NCBI GenBank assembly: GCA_024695815.1
Contig: JAILHK010000028.1
Coordinates: forward strand, 1-64,000
From: Prevotella sp.
GTDB lineage: Bacteria > Bacteroidota > Bacteroidia > Bacteroidales > Bacteroidaceae
Reading direction: 5' to 3'
Length of the DNA: 64,000 bases
Under the pieces are notes generated by a model, which ran no database searches, had not been told where the DNA came from, and was given only the letters and a program-made list of their open reading frames with translations. A program made the translations under genes and the position numbers. Of the stretch, positions 9,052-16,286 are shown piece after piece (the first letter of the stretch is position 1; every line of letters starts with the position of its first letter).

Positions 9052-9996
9052 ATGAAGAAGAGTTGTCTTTTTGTCTTGACATTAGTATGGCTGACCCTGA
9101 CGTGCGCTTGTTCGCAGCAGAAGGGTGGCAATGGCGATTCTGCAGATGCCGACAGCGCTGTTGTGGCTACCGAGCACTTTGACTATGTGGACTCTGCCGA
9201 CTATGCTTTCCTCACCATCAACATCGAGTTGCCGAAGGCTGCCGACGAGGTGACGGAAAAGATGCGTAGCTATCTGCTCCGTCTTGTGGGCGACCGCCTC
9301 AGCTATGCGGTTTCTTACGAGGGCAGGAGCGCCTATCCGCTATATCATGGAGACAGCGATGATGCTGCCACGCAACTGAAGTACTACTTCAAAGAGACCA
9401 TGCTGCTGCTCGATACGCTCTCTGCCAACGATGTCATCGAACGTAAGGGTTATCTAGAAGCGGACTCTACACTCACACCCGAGCAGAAATCAGAGGCGCT
9501 GAACGACTTGCCCAACTGGGGCTATGAGTACAAACTGCTGAAGACGGCCGACACGCTGAACTACGTTGTCTTCCTGTCGCAAGACTATACCTACACCGGT
9601 GGTGCGCACGGAGGCATGGGCGGCGATGGCTATATCACCTTCGACAAGACAGATGGACATGTCGTCAGACAGTTTGTGGACACCACCCGTGTGGTGGCCA
9701 TGCAGCCGCTGTTGATTGAAGGACTGAAGCAGTACTATAACGAGGCTGCCGAACAAGCGATGACAACCGATGAGCTGTTTGAGCGCCTGCAACTGCCTTT
9801 TGACGGTCCTCAGCGTCAGATACCCCTGCCCATGTGGCAACCTTGTCCTACCAGCGAGGGACTGTTGTTCTGTTATGGTCAGTACGAGATTGCCTGCTAC
9901 GCCGATGGCATGCCTTCGTTCGTGGTACCTTACAACAAGATTAAGCCGTTCCTCACAGACGATGCCCTTCGTCTGTTGGACGACTATTTGAAATAA
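9052..9996 (+). CDS. Lipoprotein with DUF4163/DUF3298-like (RsiV-type) domain
   Basis: This predicted lipoprotein of 314 residues has an N-terminal hydrophobic stretch ending in the lipobox LTCAC, then an acidic linker (GDSADADSAVV). The body contains SQDYTYTGGAHGGMG, followed by a strand reading YITFDKTDG and a C-terminal half resembling the DUF3298 domain found in RsiV-like and other envelope proteins. That family assignment is from memory of the GGAH motif. The molecular role is unknown. The ATG at 9052 is preferred to one three codons upstream. The gene lies alone between the infB terminator and the sufB promoter. Confidence 0.75.
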   Translation: MKKSCLFVLTLVWLTLTCACSQQKGGNGDSADADSAVVATEHFDYVDSADYAFLTINIELPKAADEVTEKMRSYLLRLVGDRLSYAVSYEGRSAYPLYHGDSDDAATQLKYYFKETMLLLDTLSANDVIERKGYLEADSTLTPEQKSEALNDLPNWGYEYKLLKTADTLNYVVFLSQDYTYTGGAHGGMGGDGYITFDKTDGHVVRQFVDTTRVVAMQPLLIEGLKQYYNEAAEQAMTTDELFERLQLPFDGPQRQIPLPMWQPCPTSEGLLFCYGQYEIACYADGMPSFVVPYNKIKPFLTDDALRLLDDYLK

Positions 9997-10034
9997 ATGA
10001 CAGGGAAAGAAGCAAAGATTTCGCACTTTTATTG

Positions 10035-10042
10035 TAATTTTG
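10035..10042 (+). promoter_or_regulatory. -7 element for sufB
   Basis: TAATTTTG fits the Bacteroidetes -7 consensus and lies 19 bp before the sufB ATG at 10062. No convincing TTTG at -33 was found. Confidence 0.7.
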
Positions 10043-10061
10043 CAAGCGAAAGGAATTTGTG

Positions 10062-11507
10062 ATGGAAGAAAAGAATCAATTTGTACGTCAGGTAGCCGAA
10101 CAGAAGTATGAGTTCGGTTTTACCACCGATGTACATACAGAAATTATTCCTGTGGGACTGAACGAGGACATCGTACGCCTCATCTCGCAGAAAAAAGGAG
10201 AACCTGAGTGGATGCTGGAGTTCCGCCTGAAGGCCTTCCGCTATTGGCAGGAGCAACAGGAACCCAAGTGGGGACATGTACACGTGCCCCAGATCGACTA
10301 TCAGGCCATCTCGTATTATGCCGATCCGATGGCTAAGAAACCCAAGGGCGATGGCAAGATAGACCCGGAGTTGGAGAAAACCTTCGACAAGCTGGGCATA
10401 CCCTTGGAAGAACGTCTTGCTCTTTCTGGCAATACGGCTGTTGATGCTATTATGGACTCGGTCAGCGTTAAGACTACCTTCAAAGAGAAACTTCGCGAGA
10501 AGGGTGTCATCTTCTGTTCTATCGGCGAGGCTATCAAGGAGCATGGCGACCTGGTTCGCCAGTATTTGGGCAGTGTGGTTCCCTACAAGGATAACTTCTT
10601 TGCTGCGCTCAACTCGGCCGTGTTCAGCGATGGCTCGTTTGTTTATATCCCCAAAGGTGTGCGTTGTCCCATGGAGCTCAGCTCTTACTTCCGTATCAAC
10701 GCCCGCAACACCGGACAGTTTGAACGTACGCTGATTATTGCCGACGACGACAGCTACGTCAGCTATCTCGAAGGCTGTACTGCTCCGATGCGCGACGAGA
10801 ACCAGCTGCATGCTGCAATCGTTGAAATTATTGTGATGAACCGTGCTGAGGTGAAATACTCTACGGTACAGAACTGGTATCCAGGCGATGAGAATGGTAA
10901 GGGCGGTGTGCTCAACCTGGTGACCAAGCGCGGCGACCTGCGCGGCGTTGACTCTAAGTTGTCGTGGACACAGGTGGAGACTGGTTCGGCCATTACATGG
11001 AAGTATCCTTCGTGCATCCTTCGTGGTGACAACAGTGTGGCCGAGTTCTACAGTGTCGCTGTGACCAACAACTACCAGGAGGCCGACACCGGTACCAAGA
11101 TGATACATATTGGCAAGAACACGAAGTCAACTATAATTTCAAAAGGTATCTCCGCTGGTCATTCACAGAACTCCTACCGCGGACTGGTGCGTGCTGCCGC
11201 TACGGCCGATAATGCCCGCAACTATTCCAGCTGCGACTCTCTGTTGCTGGGCTCAGACTGTGGCGCTCATACCTTCCCTTATATGGATGTGCACAATGAT
11301 AGTGCCATCTTTGAACACGAAGCCACCACTTCTAAGATTTCCGAGGACCAGTTGCTCTACTGCAACCAGCGTGGCATTCCAACCGAACAGGCTGTAGGTC
11401 TGATTGTCAACGGCTATGCCAAGGAAGTCATTCAAAAACTTCCCATGGAGTTTGCCGTCGAGGCTCAGAAACTGCTCAGCGTTTCGCTCGAAGGAACAGT
11501 GGGATAA
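10062..11507 (+). CDS. sufB: Fe-S cluster scaffold protein SufB
   Basis: SufB is the scaffold subunit of the SufBCD complex on which Fe-S clusters are built in the cytoplasm. The 481 residues match the usual SufB length and show the family landmarks [17 protein letters not shown], the beta-helix core and [10 protein letters not shown] near the C-terminus. A GTG one codon upstream of the ATG is a possible alternative start. sufC, sufD and sufS lie 2.2-8.8 kb downstream on the same strand with other genes between, so sufB is transcribed alone. It converges on the histidine kinase gene with 7 bp between the stops. Confidence 0.97.
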   Translation: MEEKNQFVRQVAEQKYEFGFTTDVHTEIIPVGLNEDIVRLISQKKGEPEWMLEFRLKAFRYWQEQQEPKWGHVHVPQIDYQAISYYADPMAKKPKGDGKIDPELEKTFDKLGIPLEERLALSGNTAVDAIMDSVSVKTTFKEKLREKGVIFCSIGEAIKEHGDLVRQYLGSVVPYKDNFFAALNSAVFSDGSFVYIPKGVRCPMELSSYFRINARNTGQFERTLIIADDDSYVSYLEGCTAPMRDENQLHAAIVEIIVMNRAEVKYSTVQNWYPGDENGKGGVLNLVTKRGDLRGVDSKLSWTQVETGSAITWKYPSCILRGDNSVAEFYSVAVTNNYQEADTGTKMIHIGKNTKSTIISKGISAGHSQNSYRGLVRAAATADNARNYSSCDSLLLGSDCGAHTFPYMDVHNDSAIFEHEATTSKISEDQLLYCNQRGIPTEQAVGLIVNGYAKEVIQKLPMEFAVEAQKLLSVSLEGTVG

Positions 11508-11514
11508 ATTCTTT

Positions 11515-13539
11515 TTAATTTTGCGACTGCGGGCTGTCTAACGGCAGCGTCATGATAAATCGTGCTCCACCAGTATAGCTGGTGTCGAGCACGATGTCGC
11601 CTTCCAGACGGCGACAAAGACTGCGTGCCACGGTCAGACCAATGCCGGTACCTTCGTAGTAGTCGTCCAATTGTACAAACTCTTCGAAGATCACTTCGGC
11701 TTTATCGGCAGGTATGCCAATACCTGTATCCTCTACGATGAGACGGAGTTCGTTGCCGTCTATTTCTGTCTTCAACGTGATTTTCCCTTCCTTAGTAAAC
11801 TTCTCGGCATTGTCGATGAGCAATGTCAGCGCTCGTCTTGCAGCTTGCTCGTTGGTGGTAATCATCAGGTTGTCGGTGCCTTCGCCCAGTTCCAGGTCAA
11901 TGGGAATCTTGTATTTCTCGGTGGTAGTGAAACTATCCATGGCTAGTGCAACCACCTGAATGGCCGGAATATTGTCGTTGCGGTTCAGCACCGTTTTACT
12001 ATTAGCATCGCTCAGTTCCAGCATCTTGTTCACCAATCCCGTGATGCGATTGGTATTCTCGATGATTTTCTGATTGACATCTTTTCGTGTCTCCTCGTCA
12101 AGTTCCATGCCAGGTGTTGTGATGACCTGCGTGAAACCCGAAAGGATGTTCAGAGGCGTACGTATCTCATGCGATATCTGCTGGATGAACGACGTCTTCA
12201 TGCGCGATGCCTCCTTGGTTCTCTCGTTGGCTTCCTCCAGTTGCAAGTAGGCTTTCTTCAGTCGTTTGGACGACTGCATGCGTAGGTAGTGAATCAAAAA
12301 GAAACCTATGTTGAAGACTACAAACACCACCACCAGGTTCCAGAAGCGATGACGCTCCATCTGTGCCTTCTGTTCTGCCAGTTCCGTCTCCTTCTGTTGT
12401 GTGTTGTAGAGCGTAGCTAGCTCTGCCGCATCATCGCGCTGCATTCGCACGATGGCCGAGTCAAGTTCCTGATAAATCTTGCTTCCAACGGCCAGTGCCG
12501 AGTCTGTCTTGCCAGCATTGATGTTGGCTTGGTATTTTGGTATTAGGAAGTTGTGAAGGTATTCCAACGACAACGTTCTTTCGTAGCGTTGGTTCAGTTC
12601 GTCAAGACGTTCGAAACAACGTGTAGCCTCTTGCCATCGCTGAGCCGTCATCAGATAGCTGATGGCCTCATACTGTCCTTCGGCAGTCTTGGCATAGTTG
12701 GTTTTCAAGGCTCTGTTGTAGGCAGCTTTGGCTTCAGCTTTGTGTCCTAGTCCTTGTAGTGCACTGGCGCGGTAAAAGTTGAGTCGGCCCAGTTGCTTGT
12801 CAAGGAACACCTTGTCGGGTGAAGGCAGCTGCATGTATTGTTTCAGTAGTTCAGCGAAGTGCTCGGTCCAGTCGCGTGCTTCCAGGTAGTCTCTGACCGC
12901 CAGGTTCTGTTCGGTCATGTTGATGACGCCAACGATGGCACTGGTAAAGTTGCTGATGCTTGGATCTTTCCTGATAATGTCGAGGTATTTGGTATAGGCG
13001 TCTTCAAAATCATCGGCAGCATCCTTTGGGTTACCCAGCTGTAGCTGACAACTGCCCACCGCCACCTGCATAAAGGCAAAGTCTGTGCTATTGTCTTTCT
13101 TGGCTTCTTTCAGTCGCTGCATGGCCGGCACGATGTCTTTCATGATGGCATCGTGGTCGCCTTTCACCAGTAGCAGACCCGACAAGCGGTTGGCGCACTT
13201 GGCATAGTAGTCCATGTCCTCTTCGGTATTGATGCTAATCTCAAATGCCTTGCGCCATTGTTTCTCGGCCAGTCGCACCTTCTTCTGTCTGGAATAGGCG
13301 TAGCCGCGCCAGTAATACAACTTCATGGGCGTCATCTCGTGATTCGTCTCAAACTGGTCTGCCAACAACAGTACGGAGTCGTAGTTATGTCTCAGGTAGG
13401 CCTCGTTCATCAGCGAGTCGGCCTTTTCGTTGTATGTCTGTTCTGTCTGGGTGTCATTGCATGCCGTCAGCAGTGTCAATACGGCTGCAAAGGTGGTCAG
13501 TAGATAGATGGAGTATCTAGTTATTCGTAGTAGATTCAT
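11515..13539 (-). CDS. TPR-containing sensor histidine kinase with lipoprotein-like N-terminus
   Basis: This 674-residue sensor kinase begins with a hydrophobic segment and lipobox LLTAC. About 350 residues of helical TPR-like repeats follow, then a transmembrane helix (LVVVFVVFNIGFFLIHYL), a coiled coil, and a HisKA domain with SFIQQISHEIRTPLN (phospho-acceptor His in SHEIRTP). The HATPase domain has TLLIDNAEKF, VEDTGIGIP and GTGIGLTVA. The protein ends soon after the ATPase domain, so no receiver or DNA-binding output is fused. The arrangement implies TPRs outside the inner membrane and a cytoplasmic kinase. No response regulator is encoded nearby, so its partner is elsewhere. It separates sufB from sufC on the opposite strand. 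Confidence 0.9.
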   Translation of the reverse strand: MNLLRITRYSIYLLTTFAAVLTLLTACNDTQTEQTYNEKADSLMNEAYLRHNYDSVLLLADQFETNHEMTPMKLYYWRGYAYSRQKKVRLAEKQWRKAFEISINTEEDMDYYAKCANRLSGLLLVKGDHDAIMKDIVPAMQRLKEAKKDNSTDFAFMQVAVGSCQLQLGNPKDAADDFEDAYTKYLDIIRKDPSISNFTSAIVGVINMTEQNLAVRDYLEARDWTEHFAELLKQYMQLPSPDKVFLDKQLGRLNFYRASALQGLGHKAEAKAAYNRALKTNYAKTAEGQYEAISYLMTAQRWQEATRCFERLDELNQRYERTLSLEYLHNFLIPKYQANINAGKTDSALAVGSKIYQELDSAIVRMQRDDAAELATLYNTQQKETELAEQKAQMERHRFWNLVVVFVVFNIGFFLIHYLRMQSSKRLKKAYLQLEEANERTKEASRMKTSFIQQISHEIRTPLNILSGFTQVITTPGMELDEETRKDVNQKIIENTNRITGLVNKMLELSDANSKTVLNRNDNIPAIQVVALAMDSFTTTEKYKIPIDLELGEGTDNLMITTNEQAARRALTLLIDNAEKFTKEGKITLKTEIDGNELRLIVEDTGIGIPADKAEVIFEEFVQLDDYYEGTGIGLTVARSLCRRLEGDIVLDTSYTGGARFIMTLPLDSPQSQN

Positions 13540-13561
13540 AGTTTAATCGTCTTTATGTTTG

Positions 13562-13569
13562 CAAAGATA
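13562..13569 (-). promoter_or_regulatory. -7 element for the TPR histidine kinase gene
   Basis: On the minus strand TATCTTTG matches the -7 consensus, 22 bp upstream of the ATG at 13539. It is divergent from the sufC promoter 64 bp away. Confidence 0.7.
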
Positions 13570-13632
13570 CAATAAAAAGGTTAGACGAGCATAAAACAAT
13601 GCTAATAATTTTTCTTATTTTTCATTTTTTCT

Positions 13633-13663
13633 TTTGTAGTGTGCCTACTTAATTGTAACTTTG
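13633..13663 (+). promoter_or_regulatory. Promoter of sufC-sufD
   Basis: TTTG (13633-13636) and TAACTTTG (13656-13663) are 19 bp apart, a full Bacteroidetes promoter. It puts the transcript start after 13661, which rules out the upstream in-frame ATG and selects the ATG at 13685. Confidence 0.85.
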
Positions 13664-13684
13664 CAGGCAAAAAGAAATAAGAAG

Positions 13685-14440
13685 ATGTTAGAAGTAAAGA
13701 ATCTGCATGCCAAGATTGGCGAGAAGGAGATATTGAAAGGCATCGACCTGGTAATCAAGGATGGCGAGACCCATGCTATCATGGGTCCTAATGGCTCTGG
13801 AAAAAGCACATTGAGTGCTGTTCTGGTGGGTAATCCCCTCTACGAGGTGACCGATGGCGAAGCCTTCTTCAATGGTAAGAACCTGCTGGAGATGAAGCCT
13901 GAAGACAGAGCCCACGAAGGCCTGTTCCTCTCGTTTCAGTATCCTGTCGAGATTCCCGGCGTTTCGATGACCAACTTCATGAAGGCTGCCATCAACGAGA
14001 AGCGCAAATATCACGGCCAGGAGCCCCTGAATGCTGCCGAGTTCCTGAAACTTCAGCGCGAGAAACGCAAAATCGTAGAGCTTGACTCTAAGCTGGCCAA
14101 CCGTTCGGTCAACGAGGGTTTCAGTGGTGGTGAGAAGAAGCGCAACGAGATTTTCCAGATGGCCATGCTCGAGCCAAAGCTCTCTATCCTCGACGAGACA
14201 GACTCTGGTCTTGACGTTGATGCCATGCGTATCGTGGCCGAGGGCGTCAACAAATTGCAGACGCCCGAGACATCGTGCATCGTGATTACGCACTACGACC
14301 GTCTGCTCGAGATGATTCGTCCGCAGTTTGTGCATGTGCTCTACAAAGGTCGCATCGTCAAGACCGGTGGCCCCGAGCTTGCTCAACAGATTCAGGAGCA
14401 CGGCTACGACTGGATTAAGGAGGAGATTGGAGAGGAATAG
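13685..14440 (+). CDS. sufC: Fe-S cluster assembly ATPase SufC
   Basis: SufC is the ABC-type ATPase that drives conformational change in SufB-SufD during cluster assembly; it is soluble, not a transporter. The 251 residues show Walker A GPNGSGKST, the SufC-specific FQYPVEIPGVS, the signature FSGGEKKRNE, Walker B LSILDETDSGLDVDA and the switch region VITHYDR. The start at 13685 follows from the promoter position and removes an eight-residue extension. sufD follows after 51 bp, so the two are probably co-transcribed. Confidence 0.97.
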   Translation: MLEVKNLHAKIGEKEILKGIDLVIKDGETHAIMGPNGSGKSTLSAVLVGNPLYEVTDGEAFFNGKNLLEMKPEDRAHEGLFLSFQYPVEIPGVSMTNFMKAAINEKRKYHGQEPLNAAEFLKLQREKRKIVELDSKLANRSVNEGFSGGEKKRNEIFQMAMLEPKLSILDETDSGLDVDAMRIVAEGVNKLQTPETSCIVITHYDRLLEMIRPQFVHVLYKGRIVKTGGPELAQQIQEHGYDWIKEEIGEE

Positions 14441-14491
14441 TGCGCTGCGCACAAGTATGAAGAGTTAAAAACTAAGAGTTAAGATTTTAGA

Positions 14492-15847
14492 ATGCGTAGC
14501 GAACAGCAATACATAGATTTATATAAAGAGGCGCGCGAGGTGATTTTCTCGCATGCCCCAGAGCCCATGAACGCTGTGCGCGATGAGGCCTTCCGCGACT
14601 TTGAATCTGCTGGATTCCCCAGCAAGAAGGTAGAGCGCTATAAATATACCGATGTACAGAAGCTCTTTGAGCCTGACTACGGTGTGAACCTGAGTCGTCT
14701 GCAGATACCAGTGGATCCCTATGAGGCCTTCCGCTGCGATGTTCCCAACCTCAGCACCAGCCTCTACTTCGTGGTCAACGACATGTTCTACCACGACGAC
14801 AAGCCCAAGGCGCATCTGCCCGAGGGTGTCATCATTGGTTCCATGTGCGACTATCCCGAGGTGGTGGCTCAGTATTATGCCAAGTTGGCCAAGACTTCTG
14901 GCGACGCCATCACAGCGCTCAACACGATGCTGGCGCAAGATGGCCTGTTGGTCTATGTGCCCAAGAACGTGAAGGTGGACCGCACTATACAGGTCATCAA
15001 CATCCTAAAGGCCACACCCCAGAACGCTCAGCGTCAGGTGCCCGACCTGATGGTCAACCGCCGTGTGCTGATTGTGCTCGAAGAGGGTGCCGAGGTCAAG
15101 ATGCTGTTCTGTGATCATGCGGCAGACGACCGACACTTCCTGGCCACACAGGTCATCGAGGCATGTGTCGGCGAGAATGCATCGCTCGACCTCTACTGTA
15201 TGGAGGAGACCCATCACAAGAATGTGCGTCTGAGCAATGTCTATATCTTGCAGCAGGCCAACAGTCGTTTTAACCACAATGTCATCACCCTGCACAATGG
15301 TATCACGCGCAACCGTCTCGACCTGACTTTCAATGGCGAGGGTGCCGAGTGCCAATGCTATGGTTGCGTGATTGCCGATAAGCAGCAGCATGTGGACAAC
15401 AACACGCTGATTGTTCACCGCGTACCGCACTGTACCTCTAACGAACTTTATAAATACGTACTCGACGACAAGGCTGTTGGTGCCTTTGCCGGTAGGGTGC
15501 TGGTGGAGCATGGTGCCCAGAAAACCTCTTCGCAGATGACCAACCAGAACCTGACAGCTACCAAGGAGGCACGCATGTATACTCAGCCCATGCTCGAAAT
15601 CTATGCCGACGATGTGAAGTGTGCTCACGGTTCGACCGTTGGTCAGCTCAACGATGCCGCTCTTTTCTACATGCGTCAGCGCGGCATCTCGTTGCAGGAA
15701 GCCAAGCTGCTGTTGCAGAATGCCTTCATCAACGAGGTCATCGACAAGATGCAACTGGAACCTCTCCGCGATCGTCTCCACTACCTGGTTGAGAAGCGCT
15801 TCCGCGGTGAGCTGAACAAGTGCGACGGCTGTAAGCTCTGTCATTAA
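14492..15847 (+). CDS. sufD: Fe-S cluster assembly protein SufD
   Basis: SufD is the SufB paralogue that completes the SufB-SufC2-SufD complex and is linked to iron acquisition for the cluster. The 451 residues show a helical N-terminal part (FESAGFPSKKVERYKYTDV), the right-handed beta-helix core and the conserved C-terminal AHGSTVGQLND and FYMRQRGIS. An unusual Cys-rich tail, CDGCKLCH, ends the protein; I cannot say whether it binds metal. The gap before it contains a duplicated AAGAGTTAA word but no promoter. Past its stop lies the array at 15885-16251. Confidence 0.95.
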   Translation: MRSEQQYIDLYKEAREVIFSHAPEPMNAVRDEAFRDFESAGFPSKKVERYKYTDVQKLFEPDYGVNLSRLQIPVDPYEAFRCDVPNLSTSLYFVVNDMFYHDDKPKAHLPEGVIIGSMCDYPEVVAQYYAKLAKTSGDAITALNTMLAQDGLLVYVPKNVKVDRTIQVINILKATPQNAQRQVPDLMVNRRVLIVLEEGAEVKMLFCDHAADDRHFLATQVIEACVGENASLDLYCMEETHHKNVRLSNVYILQQANSRFNHNVITLHNGITRNRLDLTFNGEGAECQCYGCVIADKQQHVDNNTLIVHRVPHCTSNELYKYVLDDKAVGAFAGRVLVEHGAQKTSSQMTNQNLTATKEARMYTQPMLEIYADDVKCAHGSTVGQLNDAALFYMRQRGISLQEAKLLLQNAFINEVIDKMQLEPLRDRLHYLVEKRFRGELNKCDGCKLCH

Positions 15848-15884
15848 GCGTCGTACTCCCTTTGATATTTCAGAAAACCGATAG

Positions 15885-16251
15885 CTTTCCCGTAATGAAA
15901 GTCCCACTTTCGTTACGGGAAAGTAGTTTGTTTGCCGGTAGGAAAGTGGCACTTTCGTTACGTCAAACCATCGCTTTTATCAGATTAAAGTGCCACTTTT
16001 GCTTCGCAATAGTTATGCTTCTGAATCCTTTCCAGCCCCTGGAAATTCCCAATCCAGCCCTTAGAGACGCCCATTCTAGCCCCTGAAAATGATGAGTCCA
16101 GGGGCTAAAAACAAGTTTTCCAGGGGCTGGAATCAACACCATTGTTTTACTGTTGTCGTTTCATCGTGTCCGTTTGATGGTTTAATACTTCCGCTCCAGG
16201 ATGATGAAAGTGGCTGTATGAAGTTGTAGGAGGACTGCTCGGGATGTGGGG
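15885..16251. repeat. 22-bp-phased intergenic array (array 2) with 18-bp inverted repeat
   Basis: This fills the 418-bp gap between convergent sufD and the GH27 gene. It opens with an inverted repeat, CTTTCCCGTAATGAAAGT (15885-15902) and ACTTTCGTTACGGGAAAG (15906-15923), 18 bp with one G-T pair. From 15944 the register is 22 bp. AAGTGGCACTTTCG heads 15944 and AAGTGCCACTTTTG heads 15988. Five successive units at 16032, 16054, 16076, 16098 and 16120 start with CCAGCCCCTGG, CCAGCCCTTAG, CTAGCCCCTGA, CCAGGGGCTAA and CCAGGGGCTGG. AAGTGGCTGTATG at 16208 is again exactly in phase. No reading frame fits. Confidence 0.85.
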
Positions 16252-16258
16252 GAAAAGA

Positions 16259-16286
16259 AAAAAGGTCATCTGCTGATGACCTTTTT
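16259..16286 (-). terminator. Intrinsic terminator overlapping the GH27 stop codon
   Basis: A stem AAAAAGGTCATC / GATGACCTTTTT with a four-base loop spans 16259-16286. On the minus strand it includes the last codons (KVISR) and the TGA of the GH27 gene, then runs into T-rich sequence. Confidence 0.85.

Noticed and set aside
10029..11108. 359-codon minus-strand frame opposite sufB
   Set aside because: sufB is complete and conserved on the plus strand; the opposite frame has shadow composition and no promoter.
15862..16086. 74-codon plus-strand frame after sufD
   Set aside because: The frame is made of array units whose 22-bp period is not a multiple of three, so the repeats are read in different frames; it has no protein features.
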